DNA from: Pseudovibrio flavus
Lineage (GTDB): Bacteria > Pseudomonadota > Alphaproteobacteria > Rhizobiales > Stappiaceae
Direction: 5' to 3'
DNA: 64,000 nt
Assembly (NCBI RefSeq): GCF_009711345.1
Contig: NZ_SMMA01000056.1
Span: 16,156 to 80,155 of the forward strand
Made by a program: the position numbers and the translations under genes. The notes beneath the pieces were generated by a model. That model ran no database searches, was not told the origin of the DNA, and saw nothing but the letters and a program-made list of their open reading frames with translations. Shown in pieces: positions 9,805-19,632 of this stretch; the first letter of the stretch is position 1; each line of letters opens with the position of its first letter.

Positions 9805-10689
9805 TTAAGAGGCGCGAACGCTCATCAGACCAAGCCCCGGATCTGCAAAGCTTCCACCGAAGATTACGCCGATAACTAGCGCTACGAACGCGGCAAAAAC
9901 AAGCCCGTCCACACGATCCATTAGGCCACCGTGACCCGGAATGAGCTGGCTTGCATCTTTCACGTTAAAGCGGCGTTTCAGGGAGGACTCAAACAAGTCT
10001 CCCAATTGAGATGCCGCAGAAAGAAGAGCTGCCAAAGCGAACAGCCATAAAAGATGTTCAGCGCCCATGGCGTAGGCGACCAAAGCCCCTGCAAGAGCTG
10101 CAAAGATCACGCCGCCGATAGCGCCGCTCCAGGTTTTATTAGGGGAAACTGCTGGCCAGAGTTTAGGCCCACCAAACGTTCTACCGCAGAAGTAGGCGGC
10201 GACATCCGATGCCCACACCAGAAACAGGAGATAAAGAAAAATCGCAAGGCCGTGAGAGCCTTCACGCAGGGCAACGATAGAAATACAGGCAAGAGAGCTA
10301 TAAACGAGGCCTGCAGCAAACCATCTGGTGCCAATTGTCAGCTTTTCAGCGATAAACAGAAGCGTTGCGCTTACCACAACGGCCGCCAAGGCTGCGAGCG
10401 TACCTGCAAAGATGTACACCGCGCCAATGCCAACCAGCAGTGCAAAACCCAAAAGAGATAGCGGGCCGCTCTTCTTTTGCTGGGTAACGATACCCCACTC
10501 CCAAAACAGAACGAGAGAGCCTAGGAGAACAACCAGAGCAAACAGCAGACCACCGTACCAGGTGACCGCCAGAACAGCGGGAGCAAGAAGCAATGCGGAC
10601 CAAGCACGGGTTAGAAGGTCCGGGTTCTTTTTCAAAATGCGCCCGAGCCAAGATAGATTCTCAGGACCGGGACTAGGTTCAGAATTCAT
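9805..10689 (-). CDS. cdsA: Phosphatidate cytidylyltransferase
   Basis: A 294-aa integral membrane enzyme that makes CDP-diacylglycerol, precursor of all membrane phospholipids. Several hydrophobic helices run through the chain. The CdsA signature is seen in the C-terminal third as SQLGDLFESSLKR followed by DASQLIPGHGGLMDRVDGL. The start codon overlaps the uppS stop as TAATG, indicating translational coupling. Confidence 0.95.
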   Translation of the reverse strand: MNSEPSPGPENLSWLGRILKKNPDLLTRAWSALLLAPAVLAVTWYGGLLFALVVLLGSLVLFWEWGIVTQQKKSGPLSLLGFALLVGIGAVYIFAGTLAALAAVVVSATLLFIAEKLTIGTRWFAAGLVYSSLACISIVALREGSHGLAIFLYLLFLVWASDVAAYFCGRTFGGPKLWPAVSPNKTWSGAIGGVIFAALAGALVAYAMGAEHLLWLFALAALLSAASQLGDLFESSLKRRFNVKDASQLIPGHGGLMDRVDGLVFAAFVALVIGVIFGGSFADPGLGLMSVRAS

Positions 10690-11456
10690 TATACGGCCTT
10701 AACAGCAAGCCCACCGTAGCGACGTTCTCGATCTTTATAGGAAAATAGCGCCTGTTCAAAGGCCTTGCTATCGAAATCCGGCCAGTTGACCGGAGAGAAA
10801 AAGAACTCGGCATAAGCAGCTTGCCAGAGTAGGAAGTTAGAGAGCCTTTGCTCTCCACTTGTGCGAATAATCAAATCTGGATCAGGGATGCCTTTGGTAT
10901 CCAGCCGCGCACTCAAACTTGCTTCGCCAACATCTTCTGCGCGGAGCAAGCCACTTTGCACGTCTGCAACGAGGCACTGCACTGCCCTCACCAGCTCATT
11001 ACGCGCTCCATAGTTAAAGGCGATAACCAAGGTCATGCCTGTGCAGCCGCGCGTTTTTTCTTCTGCAAGATCCAGTAGTTTCTTCAGATCCTCTGCCAGT
11101 TCGGCACGAGCACCAATAACTTTGACCTGCACATTAGCATCGCGCAGATCATCAAGGTCGCTCTTGATGTAGGATCTTAGCAGACCGAGGATGAAATTAA
11201 CCTCGGCTGGCGGGCGTGACCAATTTTCTGATGAAAAGCTGAACAGCGTCAGGTATTCGATACCGCGCTGACGCGCAAATTCTACGCTGTCGCGAACAAC
11301 TTTTACGCCCCGTCGATGGCCTTCGGTACGTGGCAGCCCCCGTTCGGCAGCCCAACGACCATTACCATCCATAATGATGGCGACGTGCCTTGGAAGACCC
11401 GGTTCCCTAGCGCTTTGGACACACGTAACCGCATCTTCTTTAAGCTCTATCGCCAT
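10689..11456 (-). CDS. uppS: Isoprenyl (undecaprenyl) diphosphate synthase
   Basis: A 255-aa cis-prenyltransferase producing the C55 carrier lipid for peptidoglycan and polysaccharide synthesis. IIMDGNGRWA (27-36) contains the catalytic Asp30, and HRRGVKV (47-53) binds the diphosphate. The chain-end region with DLIIRTSGEQRLSNFLLWQ is intact. It lies between frr and cdsA, as in most proteobacteria. Confidence 0.96.
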   Translation of the reverse strand: MAIELKEDAVTCVQSAREPGLPRHVAIIMDGNGRWAAERGLPRTEGHRRGVKVVRDSVEFARQRGIEYLTLFSFSSENWSRPPAEVNFILGLLRSYIKSDLDDLRDANVQVKVIGARAELAEDLKKLLDLAEEKTRGCTGMTLVIAFNYGARNELVRAVQCLVADVQSGLLRAEDVGEASLSARLDTKGIPDPDLIIRTSGEQRLSNFLLWQAAYAEFFFSPVNWPDFDSKAFEQALFSYKDRERRYGGLAVKAV

Positions 11457-11489
11457 CAGTATCCCCCTCCTCGCGAAACCAGACAGGCC

Positions 11490-12047
11490 TTAGACCTGCT
11501 TGATTTCCGCTTCTTTCTTCGCAAGTACAACGTCGACTTCCGCGATAATTTCGTCGGTCATCTTCTGCACTTTATCAGATGCAACACGGCTGTCGTCTTC
11601 GCTCATGTCGCCTGCTTTTTCCTGTTTCTTGATCAGATCCATACCGTCGCGACGTACGTGACGAATAGCGATCTTAGCGCTTTCAGCATGTTTATGAGCA
11701 ATCTTGGCAAGCTCTACACGGCGCTCTTCGTTCAATTCAGGAATTGGCAAACGCAGAACCATACCATCAACAACCGGATTGAGCCCCAGGCTGGATTCAC
11801 GGATTGCTTTTTCTGTGGCGGAAACCATGGAGCGATCCCAAACCTGCACGGAAATCATGCGTGGCTCTGGAACAGAAACAGTTGCAACCTGGTTGATAGG
11901 CATCGGCGAACCGTAAGCTTCTACAGTGATGGCATCCAACATAGATGCAGAGGCGCGGCCAGTGCGCAGACCGGAAAGTTCGGTCTTAAATGCGCTAATA
12001 GCGCCATTCATGCGACGACGCAGGTCGTTATAGTCCAGCTCCGACAT
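11490..12047 (-). CDS. frr: Ribosome recycling factor
   Basis: A 185-aa protein that, with EF-G, splits post-termination ribosomes. The three-helix bundle residues are recognisable ([22 protein letters not shown] segment; [17 protein letters not shown]). The start at MSELDYND has GAGGAAACT directly before the ATG; the open frame runs 16 codons further upstream into a hairpin and is not expected to be translated. Downstream of pyrH in the rpsB-tsf-pyrH-frr order. Confidence 0.96.
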   Translation of the reverse strand: MSELDYNDLRRRMNGAISAFKTELSGLRTGRASASMLDAITVEAYGSPMPINQVATVSVPEPRMISVQVWDRSMVSATEKAIRESSLGLNPVVDGMVLRLPIPELNEERRVELAKIAHKHAESAKIAIRHVRRDGMDLIKKQEKAGDMSEDDSRVASDKVQKMTDEIIAEVDVVLAKKEAEIKQV

Positions 12048-12070
12048 AGTTTCCTCATTACCTGTTAAGC

Positions 12071-12132
12071 GGAGCTGTAAGCGCAAAGTGCGCACAGCTC
12101 CTCTAAAACACGTCAGTGGTGGCTACACTGAC
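12071..12132 (-). promoter_or_regulatory. Two stem-loops between pyrH and frr
   Basis: Two perfect inverted repeats lie in the 106-base gap: GTCAGTG / CACTGAC (12112-12118 and 12126-12132) and GGAGCTGT..GCGCA / TGCGC..ACAGCTCC (12071-12101). Neither is followed by a T tract, so they are more likely mRNA-processing or attenuating hairpins than full terminators. Function is inferred only from position. Confidence 0.45.
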
Positions 12133-12153
12133 AAATTATTTCTTACTGTTGCC

Positions 12154-12873
12154 TTAATCTTTGACAACTGTAAATAGACCCTTGCCCCTTAGGACGTTCA
12201 TTAGGCTGCCAGAGGTCCGAATGGAGAAAACAACTACAGGAATTGAGTTATCTCGGGCAAGAGCAATTGCCGTCGCATCCATGACTTTCAGGCCTTTTTC
12301 AAGAACTTCACCCGGTGTCAGCGTTTCATAACGCTTTGCATCCGGCACAAGTTTAGGGTCTGCGTCATAAACGCCATCAACCTGAGTACCCTTCAAGAAG
12401 GCATCACAGCGCATTTCTGCGGCGCGCAGAGCTGCACCGGAGTCTGTGGTGAAGAACGGGTTACCTGTACCACCAGCGAACAGGATAACATCGCCCTCTT
12501 CCATGTAGAGCTCAGCATCGCGCTGGGTAAAAGTTTCACAGATAGATGGAACCGGCACAGCAGACAGCACGCGTGCGCGTACGCCAAAGCGGCGCAGTGC
12601 GTCAGCAAGGGTCAAGCTGTTCATGACGGTTGCAAGCATACCCATGTGGTCGCCGGTTACGCGGTTACCGCCTTTTGCAGCAACTGCAACGCCGCGGAAG
12701 ATGTTACCACCACCGACAACGATACCGAATTGAGCACCAAGCCGGACTGCTTCCGCAATCTCACCGGCAACGCGATCTACAACCTTTGGATCAATACCAA
12801 ATTCCTGATCCCCCATGAGGGCTTCACCGGAAAGCTTCAACAGCACCCGTTTCCAGCGCAGATTGTCAGACAT
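12154..12873 (-). CDS. pyrH: Uridylate kinase (UMP kinase)
   Basis: A 239-aa hexameric kinase of the amino-acid-kinase fold that phosphorylates UMP to UDP. KLSGEALMG (13-21) is the ATP-binding N-terminal motif, and GGGNIFRG (about 54-61) and AGGTGNPFFTTD (about 133-144) are family signatures. It lies in the tsf-pyrH-frr order conserved across bacteria. Confidence 0.97.
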   Translation of the reverse strand: MSDNLRWKRVLLKLSGEALMGDQEFGIDPKVVDRVAGEIAEAVRLGAQFGIVVGGGNIFRGVAVAAKGGNRVTGDHMGMLATVMNSLTLADALRRFGVRARVLSAVPVPSICETFTQRDAELYMEEGDVILFAGGTGNPFFTTDSGAALRAAEMRCDAFLKGTQVDGVYDADPKLVPDAKRYETLTPGEVLEKGLKVMDATAIALARDNSIPVVVFSIRTSGSLMNVLRGKGLFTVVKD

Positions 12874-12946
12874 TTTTGTTCCTCAACTCGTTCATTTGGA
12901 TGCACTAAGGGCGCCGACTCAAAAAACCGACGCCCCTAATAAATTA

Positions 12947-13870
12947 TTATTTACCGACAGCAGCTGCAACTTCTGCAGCGAAATCGGATTCTTCTTTTTC
13001 GATACCTTCACCGAGAGCGAAGCGTACGAAGCCTACCAGCTTGATCGGGGAACCGATTTCTTTACCAGCAGCTTCAACAGCGCCTTCTACGGTCAGGTCA
13101 GGGTTCAGAACGAACGCCTGCTTAACGAGGGTTACTTCCTCGTAGAACTTGCGAAGACGACCTTCAACCATCTTTTCGATGATAGCTTCTGGCTTACCGG
13201 ATTCACGAGCCTGTTCAACGTAAACAGCGCGTTCACGTTCAATAGCTTCTGGGTCCAGTTCTTCTACGTTGAGTGCCATTGGGTTGGTCGCAGCAACGTG
13301 CATTGCAATCTGACGGCCCAGTGCATTGAGCTTGTCAGCATCGCCAGCAGATTCCAGAGCAACCAGAACGCCGATTTTGCCAAGGCCTTCGCCTGCAGCG
13401 TTGTGCATGTAAGTTGCAACAACACCTTCAGAAACCTGAAGGCCTGCAGAACGACGAAGGGTCATGTTTTCACCGATGGTGCCAACAGCTTCCTTGATTT
13501 CTTCGTCAACGTTACGGCCGGTACCTGGGTAAGCAGCAGCAGCAAGCTTTTCAACGTCGCCATTAACGGACAGAGCTACCTCTGCAATTTCCTTAACCAG
13601 CTTCTGGAAGCCTTCGTTACGTGCAACGAAGTCGGTTTCGGAGTTAACTTCGACAACTACAGCAGCTTTATCGCCAGCAGCTACAGCAACCAGACCGTCT
13701 GCAGCAACGCGGCCAGCTTTTTTAGCAGCCTTTGCCAGACCCTTGGTGCGCAGCCAATCGATTGCTGCTTCCATGTCGCCGCCTGTTTCTTTCAGGGCAG
13801 CTTTACAATCCATCATGCCAGCGCCGCTTTTCTCGCGGAGCTCTTTTACCATCGCAGCAGTAATGCTCAT
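12947..13870 (-). CDS. tsf: Elongation factor Ts
   Basis: A 307-aa guanine nucleotide exchange factor for EF-Tu. The N-terminal UBA-like part ([19 protein letters not shown]) and the nucleotide-displacing TDFVARN (79-85) are clear. The frame opens 16 codons earlier, but [10 protein letters not shown] is the normal beginning. It follows rpsB with a 159-base gap that contains a strong stem-loop. Confidence 0.97.
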   Translation of the reverse strand: MSITAAMVKELREKSGAGMMDCKAALKETGGDMEAAIDWLRTKGLAKAAKKAGRVAADGLVAVAAGDKAAVVVEVNSETDFVARNEGFQKLVKEIAEVALSVNGDVEKLAAAAYPGTGRNVDEEIKEAVGTIGENMTLRRSAGLQVSEGVVATYMHNAAGEGLGKIGVLVALESAGDADKLNALGRQIAMHVAATNPMALNVEELDPEAIERERAVYVEQARESGKPEAIIEKMVEGRLRKFYEEVTLVKQAFVLNPDLTVEGAVEAAGKEIGSPIKLVGFVRFALGEGIEKEESDFAAEVAAAVGK

Positions 13871-13953
13871 TGAACGCCTCATGGACGGGAGTTTGTAAAT
13901 CTGAAATCGTAACTCCAACTTCCCTTTTCGGAGAAACGATCTATCTCATGCAA

Positions 13954-13990
13954 ATGTGACGGCCATGCCAAAAAGCCACGGCCGTCACAT
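13954..13990 (-). promoter_or_regulatory. Intercistronic stem-loop between rpsB and tsf
   Basis: An 11-base perfect inverted repeat (ATGTGACGGCC / GGCCGTCACAT, loop of 15) without a T tract, midway between rpsB and tsf. Such hairpins are known to set the relative levels of S2 and EF-Ts by attenuation or RNA processing; here this is inference from position. Confidence 0.5.
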
Positions 13991-14029
13991 CAAATTGAAT
14001 GGGTCTGATTAGATCAGACCCGAAAGCAA

Positions 14030-14827
14030 TTAAGCGTCGGCCTGAGCAGCGTCGCCGCCTTCAACAGCAACGTCTTCAGCCAGTGCAGGTTCTTCCATTA
14101 CTTCTTCGGATTCACCGAGATCGAAGCCCATGGAGCCCTGTGCACGTGCAATACCGTCGATAGCAGCGCGAGCAATCAGATCGCAGTACAGGTTGATCGC
14201 ACGACCTGCGTCGTCGTTACCTGGAACTGGGTAAGTGATGCCTGCTGGATCGCAGTTGGAGTCCAGAATTGCTGCAACAGGGATGCCCAGACGACGAGCT
14301 TCCTGAATAGCAATAGCTTCGCGGTTGGTGTCGATTACGAAGATAAGGTCAGGAATACCGCCCATATCTTTGATACCGCCCAAGTTACGCTCAAGCTTCT
14401 CACGCTCGCGAGACAAGAACAGACGCTCTTTTTTGGTCATGCGGCTTGCTTCGCCACCGAGCATCTCTTCCAGCTTACGAAGGCGCTGGATGGACTGGGA
14501 GATGGTTTTCCAGTTGGTCAGCATACCGCCGAGCCAGCGTGCGTTCACGTAGTACTGAGCAGAACGACGTGCTGCTTCTGCAACAGAGTCCTGAGCCTGG
14601 CGCTTAGTGCCAACCAGAAGAACGCGACCACCAGCTGCAACAGTGTCGGACACTGCTTTAAGAGCCTGGTGAAGAAGCGGAACAGTCTGACCGAGGTCAA
14701 GAATGTGTACGTTGTTGCGTACGCCAAAGATGTAGTTGCCCATCTTTGGGTTCCAGCGGTGCTTCTGGTGTCCGAAGTGAACGCCAGCTTCCAGCAGCTG
14801 ACGCATGGTAAAATCAGGCAATGCCAT
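14030..14827 (-). CDS. rpsB: 30S ribosomal protein S2
   Basis: A 265-aa ribosomal protein. It begins [20 protein letters not shown], the family N-terminus, and contains [21 protein letters not shown] and [14 protein letters not shown]. After about residue 235 comes a short acidic tail, common in Alphaproteobacteria. First gene of the rpsB-tsf-pyrH-frr run, preceded by a structured leader. Confidence 0.97.
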   Translation of the reverse strand: MALPDFTMRQLLEAGVHFGHQKHRWNPKMGNYIFGVRNNVHILDLGQTVPLLHQALKAVSDTVAAGGRVLLVGTKRQAQDSVAEAARRSAQYYVNARWLGGMLTNWKTISQSIQRLRKLEEMLGGEASRMTKKERLFLSREREKLERNLGGIKDMGGIPDLIFVIDTNREAIAIQEARRLGIPVAAILDSNCDPAGITYPVPGNDDAGRAINLYCDLIARAAIDGIARAQGSMGFDLGESEEVMEEPALAEDVAVEGGDAAQADA

Positions 14828-14848
14828 GCCCTAAACTCCTATGGTTTT

Positions 14849-14896
14849 CCGGTTTAATCCTCCGCAGGGCGACAGCAGTAGCTGCGGTCTAACCGG
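14849..14896 (-). promoter_or_regulatory. Structured leader of rpsB
   Basis: Immediately upstream of rpsB the mRNA can form a two-part stem: CCGGTT / AACCGG outside and CCGCAG / CTGCGG inside. The second arm carries GGAGGA, about 25 bases before the ATG. A leader bound by S2 for autogenous control would look like this, but binding is not shown. Confidence 0.4.
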
Positions 14897-15065
14897 ATGG
14901 AAGGTGCGCGAACGCATTTCCAGCCCTGCGTGCGGGATGTGCGCCTTATAGAGTCCATTTGACCGAAGATCAAGCGCTGCAAAAAAGGAATCAACAGCGC
15001 CCGTAGAGAATTCTATCAAGGTCGCAGTTCAAAGCTTATCAGGCCCTATCGATATCCGCCAATCA

Positions 15066-18000
15066 CTATGACATTTGGACGTCAACGACACCTTGCATTG
15101 ACTTCAATGCACCGCCTAACTGCGGAGATAATTGGTAACGGCCGGGTAGTTTAACCTCTACTTCCCGTTTTCCCTGCTCCAGAAGCATGATGCAGCTCAC
15201 CTCGCCATCTCCCCCCGGGCGCAACTGGCTTTTCAATGAGCGAACCGGCTTCTCGCTATCAAGAAAGATACGCAAGGTCTTATGAACGCGGGAAGCAACA
15301 GTTTCCAGCGGATCTACCTGCTGGATTCGCACACTCACTTCTTCCTCGCGCAAATCAGCCTGCACGAGCAGAACAACTGAGTTACCCGGCTCCAACAGGT
15401 CGCGGTATTTGTTGAGCGCCTCGGAGAAAAGCACCGCTTCATACTGGCCTGTAGGATCGGAAATACGAACGATACCCATCTGGTTGCCAGTTCGCGTCTT
15501 ACGCTCCTGCCTACTGGTAACCGTACCAGCAAGACGGCCAACAGAAGAACCAGCCTTTACAGATTGCTCAAAGCCTTTCCAAAGCTGCACACGCAGTTTT
15601 TCAAGCAGCGCGCGGTACTCATCGAGCGGATGAGCCGAAATATAGAAGCCAACGGCGCTGTGTTCGCGCTGCAAGCGTTCTGCCGGAAGCCATGGGTCGG
15701 TATCTGGAAGGATAAGAGGTTCAGGTGCATCAGCACCGCCGAACAGCTCGTTCTGACCAGAAGCCGAGTTGTCCGCAGCGCGCTGCGAGGTCGCGACGAT
15801 CCGGTCCAGACCTTCAAGTAACTGGGCGCGGTTAGGATTCAGCTCGTCAAACGCACCAGCAGCAATGAGATTTTCCAAGGTGCGCTTGTTTACAACGCGA
15901 GCGTTAACGCGGTTCGCAAAGTCTGCGATGTCCTTGAAAGGCTTATCGCCACGCACTTCAACAATGTGCTCTACGGCGTGCTCGCCAACACCTTTGATAG
16001 CTCCAAGAGCATAAATGATCTTACCGTCCTGCACGTCGAAGTGCACCGTGGACAGGTTCACACTTGGCGGCACAACCTCAATACCCATTCGCAGGGCTTC
16101 TTGACGGAAATCGCCGAGCTTATCGGTATTGCCAAGATCGAGCGTCATGATACCGGCGAGGAACTCGACCGGATAATTCGCCTTAAGCCAAGCGGTATGA
16201 TAGGCGACGAGTGCATAGGCTGCCGCGTGCGATTTGTTGAAGCCGTAGTTCGCGAACTTTGCCACGAGATCGTAGATCATGCCCGACTGGCTGGTCTCGA
16301 TTCCGTTTTTGGAAGCACCCTCTACGAAGCGGGCACGCTGAATTTCCATCTCCGAGGCGATCTTTTTACCCATCGCGCGGCGGAGCAAGTCCGCTTCACC
16401 AAGTGAGTAGCCAGAAAGAACCTGCGCGATCTGCATTACCTGTTCCTGATAAACGATAATGCCGTTGGTTTCTTTCAGGATCGGCTCAAGGAGAGGATGG
16501 AGGTAGTCCGGCTCCTGCTCGCCATGCTTAACGGCGTTGTAGATCGGAATATTGTCCATTGGACCTGGGCGATACAGCGCCACCAGCGCAATAATGTCCT
16601 CGAAAACGTCGGGGCGCATACCAGCGATGGCGCGGCGCATGCCCTGACTTTCCAGCTGGAACACGCCCACTGTCTCACCAGCTGCAAGCAAGCGGTACGT
16701 TGGCTTATCTTCCAGCGGAACCGTAGACATATCGATATCAATACCGCGGCGCTTGATTAGCGAAATCGCGGTATCGATCACAGTCAGGGTTTTCAGACCC
16801 AAGAAGTCGAATTTTACAAGACCGGCCTGTTCAACCCATTTCATGTTGAACTGTGCTACCGGCATATCAGAGCGCGGGTCTCGGTAAAGCGGTACAAGCT
16901 GCTCCAGCGGACGGTCACCAATAACCACACCTGCTGCGTGAGTAGATGCGTGGCGGTAAAGTCCTTCCAGCTTTTGCGCCATAGTCAAAAGACGGTCTAC
17001 AACCTCCTCCTGACGCGCAGATTCGCGAAGGCGCGGCTCTTGCTCGATGGCTTGAGCGAGCGTCACAGGGTTTGCAGGGTTGCCCGGAATGAGTTTGGAT
17101 AGACGGTCGACCTGACCATATGGCATCTGCAATACGCGGCCTACGTCACGCACCACCGCCTTGGCCTGCAATGTACCGAAGGTGATGATCTGCGCCACCT
17201 GCTCGCGCCCATACTTGCGCTGCACATAGCGGATCACCTCTTCACGTCGGTTCTGACAGAAGTCGATATCGAAATCGGGCATGGAAACGCGTTCCGGATT
17301 AAGGAAGCGTTCGAAGAGCAAGGAGAAACGGAGCGGATCAAGGTCCGTGATGGTCAGAACCCACGCGACAAGCGAGCCCGCACCGGAACCACGACCCGGA
17401 CCAACTGGAATATCTTGCTCCTTAGCCCATTTGATGAAGTCCGCAACGATGAGGAAGTAACCCGGGAACTTCATGCGGGTGATGATGCCCAGCTCGTAGT
17501 CCAAGCGGGTCCAGTACTCCTCTTCCTCAACGCCCGGCGCTGTACCGTGAGCATCAAGGCGGGCACGCAGACCTTCCTTAGCCTGACGAGCCAACTCTTC
17601 CGCCTCGGCTTTTTCTGCCTGCTCTGCGTCGGCATCAGCACCGGCAAAGCGCGGCAGAATAGGAGCGCGCTTTGGAGTACGGTAGTGGCAACGTTTCGCT
17701 ATCTCGATTGTATTGTCGAGCGCTTCCGGCAAATCCTTAAAGAGTTCGATCATCTCTTCACGGGACTTAAAACGGTGCTCAGGCGTTAGCTGACGGCGAT
17801 CAGTCTCGATGAGAACACGGCCTTCGGAGATTGCCAGTAGCGCATCATGCGCCTCGTAGTCATCTTCTTTCGGGAAGAAACACTGGTTCGTCGCAACAAT
17901 TGGAATGTTCTTGGCATAGGCCAGGTCCAGAAGCGCCGCTTCTACCTTTACTTCTGACGGCATGCCGTGACGCTGGACCTCCACATAGAGGCGATCACCG

Positions 18001-18500
18001 AAAATATCATGAAGTGTATCTAGGCGGCTGCTAGCGAGTTGTTGCGCTCCCGCTTCAAGCGCCTTGTTGATTGGACCTTCACTAGCGCCTGTGAGCGCGA
18101 TAACACCCTGCCCTTTGAGGCGCAGACGCTCCACACCAACATTGGCCTTGTGACCGGGCTCCGTATCCAAGAACGCACGAGAGACAAGATCCATGAGGTT
18201 CTCGTAACCCTGCTCACTGGTAGCAAGCAGAACCAGATCACACAGCGCCTCGTCATTTGCGCCGCCTTCAATATCACCAAAATCAACGGTGACCTGCGAC
18301 CCGATAATCGGCTGGATGCCTGAACCGTAGGCCTTATCGGAAAACTCTAGCGCACCGAAGAGGTTTCCGCTGTCGGTTATGGCCAGCGCTGGCTGCTCAT
18401 CTTCCATTGCCATCTTGATAAGCTTGCCAACCGGCAAAGCGCCTTCAAGCAACGAATAGGCGGAATGGACGCGTAGATGAACAAACCCCGGACCAGCCAT
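15066..18500 (-). CDS. dnaE: DNA polymerase III subunit alpha
   Basis: A 1144-aa replicative polymerase (DnaE1 type by length and by the order of domains). An N-terminal PHP domain (FVHLRVHSAYSLLEGA) is followed by the Pol III palm with the catalytic Asp motif PDFDIDF (408-414), fingers (VPMSDFA-like GLKTLTVID), a helix-hairpin-helix region and a C-terminal OB fold (AGTVTSRQERKTRTG). It lies alone between lolD and rpsB with its own upstream region; GAGGAG stands eight bases before the ATG. Confidence 0.96.
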   Translation of the reverse strand: MAGPGFVHLRVHSAYSLLEGALPVGKLIKMAMEDEQPALAITDSGNLFGALEFSDKAYGSGIQPIIGSQVTVDFGDIEGGANDEALCDLVLLATSEQGYENLMDLVSRAFLDTEPGHKANVGVERLRLKGQGVIALTGASEGPINKALEAGAQQLASSRLDTLHDIFGDRLYVEVQRHGMPSEVKVEAALLDLAYAKNIPIVATNQCFFPKEDDYEAHDALLAISEGRVLIETDRRQLTPEHRFKSREEMIELFKDLPEALDNTIEIAKRCHYRTPKRAPILPRFAGADADAEQAEKAEAEELARQAKEGLRARLDAHGTAPGVEEEEYWTRLDYELGIITRMKFPGYFLIVADFIKWAKEQDIPVGPGRGSGAGSLVAWVLTITDLDPLRFSLLFERFLNPERVSMPDFDIDFCQNRREEVIRYVQRKYGREQVAQIITFGTLQAKAVVRDVGRVLQMPYGQVDRLSKLIPGNPANPVTLAQAIEQEPRLRESARQEEVVDRLLTMAQKLEGLYRHASTHAAGVVIGDRPLEQLVPLYRDPRSDMPVAQFNMKWVEQAGLVKFDFLGLKTLTVIDTAISLIKRRGIDIDMSTVPLEDKPTYRLLAAGETVGVFQLESQGMRRAIAGMRPDVFEDIIALVALYRPGPMDNIPIYNAVKHGEQEPDYLHPLLEPILKETNGIIVYQEQVMQIAQVLSGYSLGEADLLRRAMGKKIASEMEIQRARFVEGASKNGIETSQSGMIYDLVAKFANYGFNKSHAAAYALVAYHTAWLKANYPVEFLAGIMTLDLGNTDKLGDFRQEALRMGIEVVPPSVNLSTVHFDVQDGKIIYALGAIKGVGEHAVEHIVEVRGDKPFKDIADFANRVNARVVNKRTLENLIAAGAFDELNPNRAQLLEGLDRIVATSQRAADNSASGQNELFGGADAPEPLILPDTDPWLPAERLQREHSAVGFYISAHPLDEYRALLEKLRVQLWKGFEQSVKAGSSVGRLAGTVTSRQERKTRTGNQMGIVRISDPTGQYEAVLFSEALNKYRDLLEPGNSVVLLVQADLREEEVSVRIQQVDPLETVASRVHKTLRIFLDSEKPVRSLKSQLRPGGDGEVSCIMLLEQGKREVEVKLPGRYQLSPQLGGALKSMQGVVDVQMS

Positions 18501-18903
18501 TGGCCGAACTCCTCGAATGCAGAAAAGAAAACTCTGGCAGTCTCCAGCAGTGCCTTAGCTGTGTCGAGTACTTGGCGTGCTTTCGCCATGACGTTCCACA
18601 GGTGGAGACCTAGAGACCCGCAGTTAATGCCTGCAGCCAGACATAGCAAGAGGTAGCAAATGTGCAAACGGATGCGAAGGCGATCAAATCTTTTGCGAAG
18701 TGGACCATATCTATAAACCCCAACATATGATCTTGTTTTGTTCTCTTATAATTCGCTTTTTGTTCCCTTTTCGCAACTCCTTTTTTTGACCAGCGACATT
18801 CAAGGTTAACAGGTGGATAACGTTGACGTAGCGACCACACGAAAAAGGCCGCTGCTACACGGGTAACAGCGGCCTTTTATATCAACTGGTATTTTGCAGG
18901 TGC
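18501..18903 (-). other. Intergenic region dnaE-lolD with promoter-like and SOS-like sequence
   Basis: No credible gene. The region is AT-rich around 18700-18790 and should hold the dnaE promoter (minus strand TATAAG at 18745-18750). At 18740-18765 the direct-repeat series GTTC-N7-ATTC-N7-GTTC overlaps it and resembles the alphaproteobacterial LexA box GTTC-N7-GTTC with one mismatch. The lolD terminator lies at the right end. Confidence 0.4.
18842..18880 (-). terminator. Terminator of lolC-lolD
   Basis: Stem AAAAGGCCGCTG / CAGCGGCCTTTT directly downstream of the lolD stop, with a U-rich end in both directions. Confidence 0.85.
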
Positions 18904-19632
18904 CTAGATCTCTACGATTTTGCCATCGCTGATCGTAATGCGACGATCCATGAGTGCTGCAAGTTCAAGATTGTGCGTTGCAAGCAGTGCCGTAACGCGG
19001 GATGCCCGAACAAGCGCCTGTAGCGCGTCAAAAACATAATGGGATGTTTTCGGATCAAGATTACCCGTCGGCTCATCAGCTAGAAGCACTCGCGGCGCGT
19101 TAGCCACTGCGCGAGCGATAGCCACACGCTGCTGCTCACCACCTGACAGTTCGGACGGGCGATGCTCTGCCCTGTTCTCCAAACGCATGTACTTAAGCAG
19201 TTGCAATGCTCGTTCATCAGCCTCCGGCTTGCCGAGGCCGCGGATCATCTGAGGCAGAGCAATGTTCTCCTGCGCGGTGAATTCAGGCAGCAGGTGATGG
19301 AACTGATAAACGAAGCCAACTTCGTTACGGCGGATATAGGTGCGCTCATCATCGGTCAGGCTGGAACATGCCTTACCGCCAACATAAACCTCACCTGCAT
19401 CCGGTTTTTCCAAAAGGCCAGCAATATGCATCAAGGTGGATTTACCGGTGCCGGATGGCGCAACAAGAGCCACGACCTCACCCTCATAGAGGTCAAGGTC
19501 AACGCCTTTCAGGATTTCGAGTTGACCATGCCCTTCGCTAAAGGTGCGGTAAACGCCTCTCAGGCTTAGCGCGACAACGCGCTCTTCCTGCTCAGCACCA
19601 GCGGACTTTACTGTGTTGGACGCTTTCATCAT
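18904..19632 (-). CDS. lolD: Lipoprotein-releasing system ATP-binding protein LolD
   Basis: A 242-aa ABC ATPase that powers extraction of outer-membrane lipoproteins from the inner membrane by LolCDE. Walker A is APSGTGKST (58-66), the signature LSGGEQQR (162-169) and Walker B RVLLADEP (181-188). The start is one of two adjacent ATGs overlapping the lolC stop (GAATGATGA), so translation is coupled. The open frame continues 15 codons upstream inside lolC and is rejected as the start. Confidence 0.94.
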   Translation of the reverse strand: MMKASNTVKSAGAEQEERVVALSLRGVYRTFSEGHGQLEILKGVDLDLYEGEVVALVAPSGTGKSTLMHIAGLLEKPDAGEVYVGGKACSSLTDDERTYIRRNEVGFVYQFHHLLPEFTAQENIALPQMIRGLGKPEADERALQLLKYMRLENRAEHRPSELSGGEQQRVAIARAVANAPRVLLADEPTGNLDPKTSHYVFDALQALVRASRVTALLATHNLELAALMDRRITISDGKIVEI

